NCBI GenBank assembly: GCA_035651755.1
Contig: DASRFA010000018.1
Location: forward strand, 62,001-126,000
Reading direction: 5' to 3'
DNA from: DASRFA01 sp035651755
GTDB taxonomy: Bacteria > Desulfobacterota > Binatia > UBA12015
Length of the DNA stretch: 64,000 bases
Both the position numbers and the translations under genes were made by a program. The notes under the pieces are model-generated. The model was not told where the DNA came from, searched no databases, and worked only from the letters and a program-made list of their open reading frames with translations. How positions within the stretch are numbered: position 1 is the stretch's first letter; each line of letters opens with the position of its first letter. Of this stretch, positions 1-8,125 are shown piece after piece.

Positions 1-1
1 G

Positions 2-355
2 AAGACGCGTCTCCTCGATCGTGGTCTCGAGCTGGCCGAGCAGGCCGTCGATCGCGACGGCTCCGACGCGAAGGCTCACTTCGCCGTATTCTGCAATCTC
101 GGCAAGAAGACGCAGAGCGCCGGTCCGAGCGTCCGTCAAGTCTTCGTGATCGATCGCCTGAAGCGCGAGATCGACTCCGCGCTGAAGCTCTCGCCCGACG
201 ATCCCGCGATGCTCACCGCGAAGGGCGCGTTCCTCATGAAGCTCCCCTCGCTCCTCGGCGGCGACGAAGAGGAGGGCAAAGCGCTGCTCCACAAGGCCCT
301 CAGCAAGGACCCGAACAACCAGGTCGCGCGTCGGTACTTGTCGCAAGAAGAGTAG
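2..355 (+). CDS. TPR-type protein, C-terminal part (5' truncated by window edge)
   Basis: The reading frame is open from base 2 to the TAG at 353-355, giving about 117 residues with no start in the window. The visible part is helical with tetratricopeptide spacing: the end reads as two helix pairs separated by SPDDPAMLTAKGAFL and a final SKDPNNQVARRYL, the usual TPR pattern of a proline turn after an acidic/Asn loop. Such repeats mediate protein-protein contacts; no catalytic motif is seen. An internal GTG at 146 is in frame but is probably not the start, because coding character continues upstream. The full domain layout cannot be judged from this fragment. Confidence 0.7.
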   Translation, partial: KTRLLDRGLELAEQAVDRDGSDAKAHFAVFCNLGKKTQSAGPSVRQVFVIDRLKREIDSALKLSPDDPAMLTAKGAFLMKLPSLLGGDEEEGKALLHKALSKDPNNQVARRYLSQEE

Positions 356-392
356 ACGGCTCTCCGTTCGCCGCGGCCCGCCCCGAGGTCGA

Positions 393-1172
393 TCACGCAA
401 TCTCGTGGGCCATGCGGATATTCTTCTTGGCTAGCCCGTCGACGACGATCTGCAGGCCGCCGGTCCGGATCGTCCACTCCAACCGATGGTCGCGGTACTC
501 GCGGATGAAGGCGCCCGACTCGACCAGCGGCCCGAGGTTCTGGAACGACGCCATCACCTGCGCGACCGCCTCCGTGCACTTCCGCGTGCTGTCCCGCTCG
601 CTCGCGCGCCCGAACCAGGCGGCGAGGCGCGACCCCGCCGGCGGCGCGTGGCCGAAGCCCGCGGAGCCCGCGACGTAGGGCCACACCGACAGGTCGCCCC
701 ACCCGAACGCGTCGCCGTTGAACCACGGACGATCGCCGAGCTCGCGCTCGAGCCAGCGGTGCACGCCCGCGATCTGCTGCGCCGCGCGGGCCGTCATGCT
801 CGATGCGAGGTCACCGGTCGCGCGACCGAAGACGGCGATCTCGGCGAGCCCCCAGTTGATCGCCTCGAAGTACGTGTCGCACTGGTCTTCGATCATCCGG
901 ACGCGCGCGCGATCGCGCGCCGAGGACGGGCGGAGCGCCGGGTCGGGCCAGCGGTCCTCGACGTACTCGAGGATGACGGTCGAGTCGAAGACGGTGAAGT
1001 CGCCATCGATCAGGCTCGGCACCTCGCGCCGCGGGCTCGAGCCGAGGAACTCCGGCTCCGGGTCGCCGAAGAGGTTCGGGATCTTCGCCTCGAACGGGAT
1101 GCCCTTCTCGTAGAGGGCGATCTTCACCTTCTGCGCGTAGGGCGAGAGCGGATGCTCGAAGAGGGTCAGCAT
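393..1172 (-). CDS. Glutathione S-transferase family protein
   Basis: 259 residues. Residues 1-80 form the thioredoxin-like GST domain: FEHPLSPYAQKVKIAL carries the N-terminal Ser/Pro active-site strand, REVPSLIDGD the cis-Pro loop, and DSTVILEYVEDRWP the glutathione-binding Asp/Ser-Thr turn. Residues 90-215 are the alpha-helical C-terminal domain. A tail of about 40 residues extends beyond the usual GST length. Cytosolic; likely conjugates or isomerises an electrophile with glutathione, substrate unknown. It diverges from the thioesterase gene at 1283. Two further GST-like genes occur in the window (6429, 26618), so thiol chemistry is well represented. Family call is firm, substrate is not known. 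Confidence 0.85.
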   Translation of the reverse strand: MLTLFEHPLSPYAQKVKIALYEKGIPFEAKIPNLFGDPEPEFLGSSPRREVPSLIDGDFTVFDSTVILEYVEDRWPDPALRPSSARDRARVRMIEDQCDTYFEAINWGLAEIAVFGRATGDLASSMTARAAQQIAGVHRWLERELGDRPWFNGDAFGWGDLSVWPYVAGSAGFGHAPPAGSRLAAWFGRASERDSTRKCTEAVAQVMASFQNLGPLVESGAFIREYRDHRLEWTIRTGGLQIVVDGLAKKNIRMAHEIA

Positions 1173-1282
1173 GGGCGTGTCCTACTACGAGCGGGCGCCG
1201 TCTGAACAGATGCCGCGGAATCGCCGCGCCGGCCCTTGACCGGGAGCGCGCTCCGCGACAGCACTGCGACGAGGAGCGCATC

Positions 1283-1759
1283 ATGAGCGACGAGCGACCG
1301 AAGACCGCACCCCGCTTCGAGGACCAGTTCGACCAGCGCATCGCCGACGCGATGATGAAGTCGAACGACAAGCCCGATGGCCTGCCGGGATTCCTCGGGG
1401 CGCGCTTCGTCCGGTTCGAGCCCGGCCGGCTCGTCGCCGAGATGGAGGTGAAGCCCGAGCTCATCACGATCGTCGGCGCGCTCCACGGCGGCGCCATGGC
1501 GGCGTTCGTCGACCACGTGATGGGCTGCGTCCTCTATCCGCTCATGAAGCGCGGACAATGGGCGGCGACGACCGAGTTCAAGCTCAACTATCTGAGCGCC
1601 GTGCGGAAGGGGAAGCTCGTCGCCGAATCGACCGTGATCGCGCTCACGTCGCGCACCGCGGTCGTCCGCGTGGACGTGGAGAACGAGGGGCGCCTCGCCT
1701 GCGTGGCGCAGGGAACGCTCCTCGTGTCCGAGCCGCCGGCCGCGAAGGAAAAGCAGTAG
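1283..1759 (+). CDS. PaaI-type hotdog-fold thioesterase
   Basis: 158 residues, normal length for a single-hotdog PaaI/YbgC-like acyl-CoA thioesterase. The helix motif ALHGGAMAAFVDHVMG (residues 66-81) matches the PaaI signature HGG...D, with Asp77 the likely catalytic or water-activating residue. The following strands contain TTEFKLNYLSAV and RVDVENEGRLACVAQGTLLV, the typical long sheet of the fold. Preceded by GAGGAGCGC about 7 bases upstream of ATG 1283, a good ribosome site. Likely hydrolyses an aromatic or medium-chain acyl-CoA in the cytosol; the acyl group cannot be told from sequence. Convergent with the regulator gene ending at 1777. Confidence 0.85.
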   Translation: MSDERPKTAPRFEDQFDQRIADAMMKSNDKPDGLPGFLGARFVRFEPGRLVAEMEVKPELITIVGALHGGAMAAFVDHVMGCVLYPLMKRGQWAATTEFKLNYLSAVRKGKLVAESTVIALTSRTAVVRVDVENEGRLACVAQGTLLVSEPPAAKEKQ

Positions 1760-1776
1760 CCGCTTCGGGCGAGCTT

Positions 1777-4700
1777 CTACGCCACCCGCCAGACGAGCTC
1801 GCGGTCGAGCGCGGGGCGATAGCAGCAGAAGCGACCGGTCGCGATCGATTCGTCGAGGAAGCGCCCGAGGCGCGGGTGGAGCGATCCGATCCGCCGGATC
1901 GCGTCGCGGATCGTCCGGGTGACGCTGACGCGCGCGCGCTCGATCGGCGCGCCGATCCGGCGCGGCCGCCCGCCGAGGCCGAGGGCGCGCGACAGCTCGC
2001 CCGAGATCGCGGCGATCTCCGCCTCGATCGTCTGGACGCGGCCGAGGTCGTTGAACGACCGCGCCTCCTCGAGCTCGCTCTCGAGCGACGCCATCTCCGC
2101 GCGGTATTCCGCCCGCGCCCGGCGATCGAGGATCTCGCCGGCGTCCCGCATCGAAGGCGGGCCTCCGTTCGGGTGCGCGTCGCCACCGATGCGCCGCCGG
2201 CCGCTGACGTCGAGGAGGTCGAGCACCGAGATGTCGCGGCCGGGATTCCGCAGCAGATACGCGATCTGCCGGATGCCGGTGAGGTCGCGGATGCGGATCT
2301 CCGAGCCCTGGAACGCGAGGCGCCAGAACTCGCCCTCGCAGACGAACGCGTTCGGGGCGTCCGCGGCGCGAGCGCCGGGGACGACGCGAGCGCCCTCGCC
2401 GGCATGCGCGGCCGTCGCGGCGCGATCGCGGGCGCGCGCCAGCACCTCCTCGGCGCCCGGCCGGACCTCCTCGAGCCCGAGCCGGGAGGCGACCTCGTGC
2501 GCCGCGGTCGCGAGCTCGAGCGCGCGCGGCCGCTCGCGCTCGTCGCCCGCCTCGAGCAGGAGGCGCGCGTACTCGGTCTGCGAGCGCGCGATCCACGCGA
2601 CCGCCCCGAGCTGGCGATGCTCGCGCACCGCGTTCTCGAAGTGCGTCCGCGCGGCGGCGCCGTCGCCGACGCGCGCCGCGAGCCGTCCGAGGAAGTGGGA
2701 AACCCCGCCGGAGAAGCTGACTGCCGGGCGACCTGCGGTCATCCGCCCGGCGTAGGGACGGAGGAGATCGTACACGCGGCGCGCGCGCTCGACGTCGCCG
2801 AGCTCGCACGCGATGTGCGCGAGCGAGACGACGCTGAAGAGCCAGTTCGAGTCGCGCGGCAGGTCGTCGAAGCCGTGCGCCGCGAGCCGGTCGAGCTCGG
2901 CGCGCGCCTCGGGGAAGCGCTCGTTCTGGAGGTGCATGCTCGCGAGCGCGATCCGCCAGGCGGGGACGTCGGGTGCCTGGTCGGCGCCCATCCGCACGAG
3001 GCCTTCGAGCTCGCGCAGGCGGCCCTGCTCGTAGCGGAGCATCATGAGCCCCTCGCCGTAGCGGAGGAGCGCGCCCTGCTGCTGCGCGCGCTGGCCCGCG
3101 GCCAGCGCTTCCTCGAGCAGGCGCTCGGTGTCGGCGAGGCGGCCGTCGAGGATCGCTCGCATCACGCGCCAAGTCGCGACGTGCCATGCGTAGACCGGCC
3201 GCTTCAGGCGCTCGGCGGTGCGCGCGAACGACTCGATCGCGAGGTCGACGGCGCGGATGTCGCCGAGCTCGAGGAGGTCGTGCACGCGCCAGCTCTGCGC
3301 CTCGAGCGAGGCGACGACGTACCCGGTCTCGTCGGCGAGGCGCATGATCTCGCCTTCGAGCGCGAGGCGCTCCTCGAGGTTGTCGGGCCCGAGCACCGCG
3401 ACGATCCGCATCATCAGGACCCAGGCCAGCGCGCGGCGGTCGCCGAGGGCGCGTGCCATCGCGACCGCCTCGTCCGTCAGCTCGGTGCGGCGCTTCTCGG
3501 AGGCGGGGTCGAGGTGGAGCGCGGCGCCGAGGCGCGCGAGACAGCGCGCGCGCAGCGTGCTCGGCCCGGCGGGGAGCCGCTCGATCGCCTCCTCGAGGAG
3601 GTCGACGAGCAAGCGGTCGACGAAGAAGCTCTCGACGCGCGCGTGGCTCAGTCGAAGCACGGCTTCGGCGAACGCCTCCGGTCCGACCCGGCGGGCCAGG
3701 TCGACGCCCTCGCGGAAGCTCTCGTTCATCCCGGCGAGGTCGCCGGCGCCGCTCCGCGCGTCGGCGATCGCGAGCGCGATCTGGCAGCGGAGCGCAGTCG
3801 TGTCGCCGTCGGCGAGATCGAGCGCGGCGAGCGCGCGCGCGAGCTCGCGCTCCGCCTCCTCGAACGCGAGCTGGCGAAGCGCGGCCTCGCCGGCGCGGAG
3901 GCCGTAGTCGCTCGCCTTCTTCGCGTCGCCGCCCCCGCGCGCGGCGGCGGCGAAGTGATGGGCGAGCTCGGCGAGGTGCGGGTCGAGGTCGTGGCGGTGC
4001 ATCGACTCGATCGCCTCGCCGATCCGGCGATGGCTGCGGGCGCGCTCGTCGGCCGGCAGGCTCTCGTAGAGCGTCTCCTGGACGAGAGCGTGGCTGAACG
4101 AGAAGGCATCGCTCGCACCGGGGCCGCGCGCGAGCAGGCCGGAGCGCGCGGCAGCCTCGAGCGTCGCGAGCACCTCGGCGCGCGCGGCGCCGGTCACGAG
4201 CGCGACGATGCCGGCGTCGATGTCGCGCCCCGCGATCGCGGCGGTCGCGAGGACGGGCCGCGCGGACGGGCCGAGCCCGTCGACCCGGCGCGAGATCGCC
4301 GCGCGGACGCCGACCGGGATCGGAATCGCGCCCGGGCGGTCGTCGTCCCCGCCTTCGAGGCGGCGCTCGGCGGCGAGCAGCCGGACGACCTCGTCGACGA
4401 AGAACGGGTTGCCGCGCGTCGCCTCGTGGACCGCGTGCACGAGCCTCGGCCGGGGAACGACTCCGGCCCGGTCGGCGATCAGGTCCGCGACCTCGCTCTC
4501 CGCGAGACCGCGGAGCGGCAGCATGTAGCCGAGGCCGGCGAGCTCGCCGAGGAGGCGTGCCACCTCCGCCGACGCCGACGGCTCGACCTCGCGAAAGGTC
4601 ACGAGCAGAAGCACGCGCGCGCTCGCGACCTCGCGCGCCAGATGCTGGAGGAGCTTGACGGACGAGAGATCGGCCCAGTGGAGGTCGTCGAGGACGACGG

Positions 4701-5109
4701 CGAGCGGCCGTTCCTCCGCGGCGGAGCGCAAGGCGACGGCGACCCGCTCGAAGAGCTCGAACCGCGCCTGGCTCGGCGAGGCGTCCGCGGTCCCGCTCGA
4801 CTGTCCGAGGAGGCGCTCGATCTCGTCGAGCCCGCCGACGTCGAGCTGCGAGCGAGCGGCGCTCAGGACCTGGCGCCAGGGCCAGAAGGGCGGCGCGCCC
4901 TCGGCGTCGGGGCAGCGTCCCCAGAGCGCGATCGCGCCGGTCTCGGCGGCCGCGAGACGAGTGGCTTCCGCGACGAGGCGGGTCTTTCCGATGCCGGGCT
5001 CGCCGGCGACGAGCGCGAGGCCGCCGTTGCCCGAAGCGGCCGCGCGCAGAGCGCCGACCAATGCGCCCAGCTCCGTCTCCCGGCCGACGAACCGCTGCCC
5101 GCGAGACAC
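1777..5109 (-). CDS. Large AAA-ATPase/TPR regulatory protein (orphan signalling ATPase)
   Basis: About 1110 residues from GTG 5109, chosen because RFVGRETELGAL, the canonical beginning of this AAA domain, follows at residue 6; the frame stays open far upstream but without coding character. Walker A GEPGIGKTR lies at 36-44 and Walker B LAVVLDDLHWAD at 136-147, as in LuxR/MalT-type STAND ATPases and cyclase-associated ATPases. The middle 400-900 is TPR-like helical repeat. The C-terminal 200 residues hold a domain with EIRIRDLTGIRQIAYLL, then a charged helical segment and HPRLGRFLDESIATG. I see no HTH or cyclase domain, so output is unclear; likely a ligand- or partner-sensing switch. Confidence 0.75.
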   Translation of the reverse strand: MSRGQRFVGRETELGALVGALRAAASGNGGLALVAGEPGIGKTRLVAEATRLAAAETGAIALWGRCPDAEGAPPFWPWRQVLSAARSQLDVGGLDEIERLLGQSSGTADASPSQARFELFERVAVALRSAAEERPLAVVLDDLHWADLSSVKLLQHLAREVASARVLLLVTFREVEPSASAEVARLLGELAGLGYMLPLRGLAESEVADLIADRAGVVPRPRLVHAVHEATRGNPFFVDEVVRLLAAERRLEGGDDDRPGAIPIPVGVRAAISRRVDGLGPSARPVLATAAIAGRDIDAGIVALVTGAARAEVLATLEAAARSGLLARGPGASDAFSFSHALVQETLYESLPADERARSHRRIGEAIESMHRHDLDPHLAELAHHFAAAARGGGDAKKASDYGLRAGEAALRQLAFEEAERELARALAALDLADGDTTALRCQIALAIADARSGAGDLAGMNESFREGVDLARRVGPEAFAEAVLRLSHARVESFFVDRLLVDLLEEAIERLPAGPSTLRARCLARLGAALHLDPASEKRRTELTDEAVAMARALGDRRALAWVLMMRIVAVLGPDNLEERLALEGEIMRLADETGYVVASLEAQSWRVHDLLELGDIRAVDLAIESFARTAERLKRPVYAWHVATWRVMRAILDGRLADTERLLEEALAAGQRAQQQGALLRYGEGLMMLRYEQGRLRELEGLVRMGADQAPDVPAWRIALASMHLQNERFPEARAELDRLAAHGFDDLPRDSNWLFSVVSLAHIACELGDVERARRVYDLLRPYAGRMTAGRPAVSFSGGVSHFLGRLAARVGDGAAARTHFENAVREHRQLGAVAWIARSQTEYARLLLEAGDERERPRALELATAAHEVASRLGLEEVRPGAEEVLARARDRAATAAHAGEGARVVPGARAADAPNAFVCEGEFWRLAFQGSEIRIRDLTGIRQIAYLLRNPGRDISVLDLLDVSGRRRIGGDAHPNGGPPSMRDAGEILDRRARAEYRAEMASLESELEEARSFNDLGRVQTIEAEIAAISGELSRALGLGGRPRRIGAPIERARVSVTRTIRDAIRRIGSLHPRLGRFLDESIATGRFCCYRPALDRELVWRVA

Positions 5110-5294
5110 GATAGGACGGTAGATCGGCTCGCACGCGCCGGTCAATCGGGGTCCGATCGAGCGGGGTTCGGTCGATCGATCGGACCCAGCGAACACTGTT
5201 CGCCGGAACGTTACGCCCTCACGGTCGAGCGCGAACCTCGTCCGGGGGCTCGGACGTGCTCGAGGCCGCGCGTGACCGCGCCGCGGAGACGCGG

Positions 5295-6362
5295 CTAGTG
5301 CGGCGGCGGGAGTCCGAGGAGGCCGGCGAGCCCCTGCGTGCAGGTGTTGTTCACCTCGTAGTTCTCCGGCATCGGCAGCTCCGCCGCGCGCACGAGCGCG
5401 ACGACGCGGATCATGATCACCGCGAAGCGGAACGCGGCGAAGACCTCGTAGTAGTGGAGGTGCTCGACGCGCCTCCCGACCAGCTCCTCGTAGCGCGCGA
5501 TCGTGGCCTCGCGCGACGGGAAGCCGGCGAGGCGATCGACGCCGATCCCCGCAGAGTGGTGCCAGTCGAGGAAGAGCCACCAGGCGAGGTCCTGCTCCGG
5601 GTTGCCGAGCCAGACCATCTCCCAGTCGAGCACGGCGACGCAGCGGTCGTCGCGGAACATCTGGTTGCCGATCCGCGAGTCGCCCCAGCAGAGCCCGACC
5701 GGCTCGTTCGCCGGCATGTGCTCGCGAAGCCACGCGAGCGCGGGCGTGCACGTCGGGTGCGGGCGCTCGCCCCACGCCCAGCGCAGGAAGTGCTCGTAGT
5801 AGTTGAGCTGCTGCTCGAGCGGCGTCCGGCCCCACTGGCGCGAGTCGAGGTAGTCGAAGCCGAGCGCGCGCCAATCCAGCTTGTGGACGCGCGCGAGCTT
5901 GTCGAGGCCGTCCCACCAGAGCGCCTCGCGGCTCTCCGGGCTCATCTCCGTGCACACGCCGGCGACGTGGTAGGGCGGGTTGTCGGGCGGCACGACGCCC
6001 TCGATGCGGTCCATCACGTAGAAGCTCGCGCCGAGGACGGCGTCGCTCTCCTCGAACCAGCGCATGCGCGGAACCGGGACGTCGGTCGCGGCGAGGCGGC
6101 GCATGACGTCGTACTGCCGGCCGAGGTCGTACTCGGGGAAGATCTGCCCCTTCGGGCGCACCCGGATGACGAGCGGCTCGACGTGCGCGCCGTCGGGATC
6201 GCGCCACGCGAGGTCGAGAAGGAGCGTCTCGTTCGAGAAGCCCATGGTCGGGACGACGAGGTTCCGCACCTCCACGTCGCGTGCGTCCGGAAGGCGCGAC
6301 GCGAACCACGGCGTGAGCGCGGCGCGCGTGGCTTCCGGATCCCTCTGATCGCCGATCGCCAT
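5295..6362 (-). CDS. Aminoglycoside/choline-kinase-like phosphotransferase (ACAD10-type)
   Basis: 355 residues, full length for the APH/ACAD10 phosphotransferase group often found beside acyl-CoA enzymes. Nucleotide-lobe strands include PTMGFSNETLLLDL and LVIRVRP; the catalytic loop is LCWGDSRIGNQMF (224-236) and the metal-binding aspartate is in AVLDWEMV (243-250). The loop normally reads HGD; here Trp226 replaces the His, while Asp228, Asn233 and Asp246 remain, so activity is plausible. The substrate is unknown (hydroxy-acyl or small alcohol suggested for the family). Divergent from the GST-like gene at 6429 with only about 66 bases between starts. Confidence 0.8.
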   Translation of the reverse strand: MAIGDQRDPEATRAALTPWFASRLPDARDVEVRNLVVPTMGFSNETLLLDLAWRDPDGAHVEPLVIRVRPKGQIFPEYDLGRQYDVMRRLAATDVPVPRMRWFEESDAVLGASFYVMDRIEGVVPPDNPPYHVAGVCTEMSPESREALWWDGLDKLARVHKLDWRALGFDYLDSRQWGRTPLEQQLNYYEHFLRWAWGERPHPTCTPALAWLREHMPANEPVGLCWGDSRIGNQMFRDDRCVAVLDWEMVWLGNPEQDLAWWLFLDWHHSAGIGVDRLAGFPSREATIARYEELVGRRVEHLHYYEVFAAFRFAVIMIRVVALVRAAELPMPENYEVNNTCTQGLAGLLGLPPPH

Positions 6363-6428
6363 GGCGGTATCGGATACGCGACGCGCACGCGGGTTGACAA
6401 GGCCGCGCGCGGACGGGACGACGGAGCG

Positions 6429-7208
6429 ATGACCGGGTACGTCGACGTCGAGGAAGCGCGTCGCCTGCCGGGGCTACGCCTCGTCCTCACGGAGGGCGTG
6501 CCGGGCCCGTGGAGCGAGGCGGCGAAGGCGGTGTTCCACGTGAAGGGCATCGCGTTCGTCCGCGTCCGACAGGAAGGCGGCGGCGAGAATCGCGCCCTCC
6601 TCGAGTGGACGGGCCAGACGAGCGCTCCGGTCGCCGCCTGGAACGACGAGCCGCCGCGCACGACGTCGCTCGAGATCCTGCACCTCGCGGAGCGCCTCGC
6701 GCCCGAGCCGCGGCTCCTTCCCGAAGCCTCCGAGGAGCGCGCGCTCGTCCTCGGGACGTGCCTGGAGATCATCGGCGAGCTCGGCCTCGGTTGGTGCCGC
6801 CGCCTCCTCATGTTCCACGCGATCGTCGCGCGGACGCCGGAGGGACAGGAGCCGCCGGAAGCGATCCTGCGCATGTGCCGGAAGTACGGCTACTCGCGCG
6901 AGGCGGTCGACGCGGCGCAGAAGCGCGTGATCGCGATCCTCGCCATGCTCGCGCGCCGGCTCGAGCGCCAGGAAGCGGAGGGCCGCCGCTTCCTCTTCGG
7001 CTCGACGCTGGGGGCGGCCGATCTCTACTGGGCGACGTTCGCGGCGCTCCTCGTCCCGCTTCCGCACGACCTCTGCCCGATGCCGGATTTCCTGCGCTGG
7101 ATGTACACGAGCACCGATCCGGCCGTGGCCGCAGCGCTCGACCCGCGCCTGCTCGCACACCGGGACCGCATCTACCGCGACCATCTCCAGCTTCCGCTCG
7201 ACTTCTGA
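6429..7208 (+). CDS. GST-like protein
   Basis: 259 residues from ATG 6429; the frame is open upstream but antisense to the phosphotransferase, and ACGGAGCG precedes this ATG. N-terminal region (about 1-90) resembles a glutathione S-transferase N-domain with PGPWSEAAKAVFHVKGIAFVRV and a DEPPRTTSLEILHLAERL segment; the C-terminal 170 residues are helical, including LFGSTLGAADLYWATFAALL, a GST C-domain pattern with the conserved N-capping Asp. Usual catalytic Ser/Cys/Tyr is not obvious. Probably a cytosolic GST-fold protein of unknown substrate. The acidic/hydrophobic pattern and codon use match neighbours. Confidence 0.65.
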   Translation: MTGYVDVEEARRLPGLRLVLTEGVPGPWSEAAKAVFHVKGIAFVRVRQEGGGENRALLEWTGQTSAPVAAWNDEPPRTTSLEILHLAERLAPEPRLLPEASEERALVLGTCLEIIGELGLGWCRRLLMFHAIVARTPEGQEPPEAILRMCRKYGYSREAVDAAQKRVIAILAMLARRLERQEAEGRRFLFGSTLGAADLYWATFAALLVPLPHDLCPMPDFLRWMYTSTDPAVAAALDPRLLAHRDRIYRDHLQLPLDF

Positions 7209-7302
7209 TTCCCATCGGCGCGGAGCGGTCGTGCGGCGCCGCGCGCGCGCGGAGCAACTTTCTCTCTTCAAGACGACCCGTTCGGCGGTCGATACTCGCG
7301 GC

Positions 7303-7635
7303 ATGGAAGGAGCCGGGACCCCGCCTTTCGATACCGACGTCGCCGCCTCGTACCTCGGGAAGACGATCCTGGTCGGCGTCACGTACCTCGACCCCGAGGG
7401 AGCGACGATCCGTCGCGAGCAGGTGTACGGCGTGATCGAGGCGGTCTCGCGCGCGGGGATCGTCGTGGTGCTGCGCGGCGCGCGCGCCGGCACGGTGATC
7501 ACGCTGCCGCCGCACCTGACCGCGATCCGTCCCGCCGAGCCGGGGGTGTACTCGCTCTTCGCGACCGGCGAGAGCGTCGATCACCCCGACCTGCTGTCGA
7601 CGTGGCGGGTCCGTCAGCGCGCGACGATCCACTGA
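7303..7635 (+). CDS. Hypothetical protein, 110 residues
   Basis: Frame is open from 7231, but ATG 7303 is the likely start because the protein becomes conserved-looking from MEGAGTPPFD onward; no strong ribosome site distinguishes the two. Predicted mainly beta (KTILVGVTYLD, EQVYGVIEAVSRAGIVVVL, GTVITLPPHLTAIRPA), soluble, no signal peptide or membrane segment. The pattern suggests a small barrel, but I do not recognise a family. It sits 14 bases ahead of the next gene on the same strand and may be cotranscribed with it. Confidence 0.5.
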   Translation: MEGAGTPPFDTDVAASYLGKTILVGVTYLDPEGATIRREQVYGVIEAVSRAGIVVVLRGARAGTVITLPPHLTAIRPAEPGVYSLFATGESVDHPDLLSTWRVRQRATIH

Positions 7636-7649
7636 CGAACGAACCTTCC

Positions 7650-8081
7650 GTGCGACGCTGGACCCGTCTCGCGGTGCTGGCGGTCGGCGCGACCGCGCTC
7701 GCCGTGGGGGCGCTCGCCGCGCTCACCTGGCTCGCGCTCGAGGGCCGCGAGGTGGCCGTCCTCCGAACGCGCGGCGACGCCGGCGCGGTGCGCGAGACGC
7801 GCGTCTGGGTCGCCGACGAGGCCGGCGTTCCGTGGATCGAGGCAGGGAACCCCGAGCGCGCGTTTTACGCCGATCTCGCGCGCGACCCGCACGTCGATCT
7901 CGTCCGAGGCGGTGCGGCCGCGAGGTACGTCGCGCGGCCGCTTCCGGGCGAAGAGGGCCACCGGAAGATCCGCGGCATGCTGCGCGCGAAGTACGGCCTC
8001 GCCGACTGGTGGATCGGGTGCCTCGTCGACACGTCGCGCTCGGTCGCGATCCGGCTCGATCGCGCGCCGGCGACCGGGTGA
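7650..8081 (+). CDS. Membrane-anchored PNPOx/nitroreductase-like split-barrel protein
   Basis: About 143 residues from GTG 7650; starting earlier at 7602 would overlap the preceding gene by 34 bases. One N-terminal transmembrane helix (about residues 6-28, VLAVGATALAVGALAALTW) is followed by a soluble domain. The stretch VAVLRTRG...ETRVWVADEAGVPWIEAG, then FYADLARDPHVDLVRGG and ARPLPGEEGHRKIRGMLRAKYG, resembles the pyridoxamine-phosphate-oxidase-like split beta-barrel that binds FMN or F420. Function would be a flavin-dependent reductase at the membrane; substrate unknown. Flanked downstream by the M20 peptidase gene, 44 bases away. Confidence 0.6.
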   Translation: MRRWTRLAVLAVGATALAVGALAALTWLALEGREVAVLRTRGDAGAVRETRVWVADEAGVPWIEAGNPERAFYADLARDPHVDLVRGGAAARYVARPLPGEEGHRKIRGMLRAKYGLADWWIGCLVDTSRSVAIRLDRAPATG

Positions 8082-8125
8082 CGGCGCTACGCTCCTTCGC
8101 CCCTGGGTCGAGCCGGCGCGGTGAG

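Noticed and set aside
1166..5134. Very long overlapping antisense ORF (and the mirror ORF at 1558-5298)
   Set aside because: Arg/Pro/Ala-rich low-complexity translation with no domain, caused by high GC on the opposite strand of the AAA/TPR gene; the same applies to other shadow frames.
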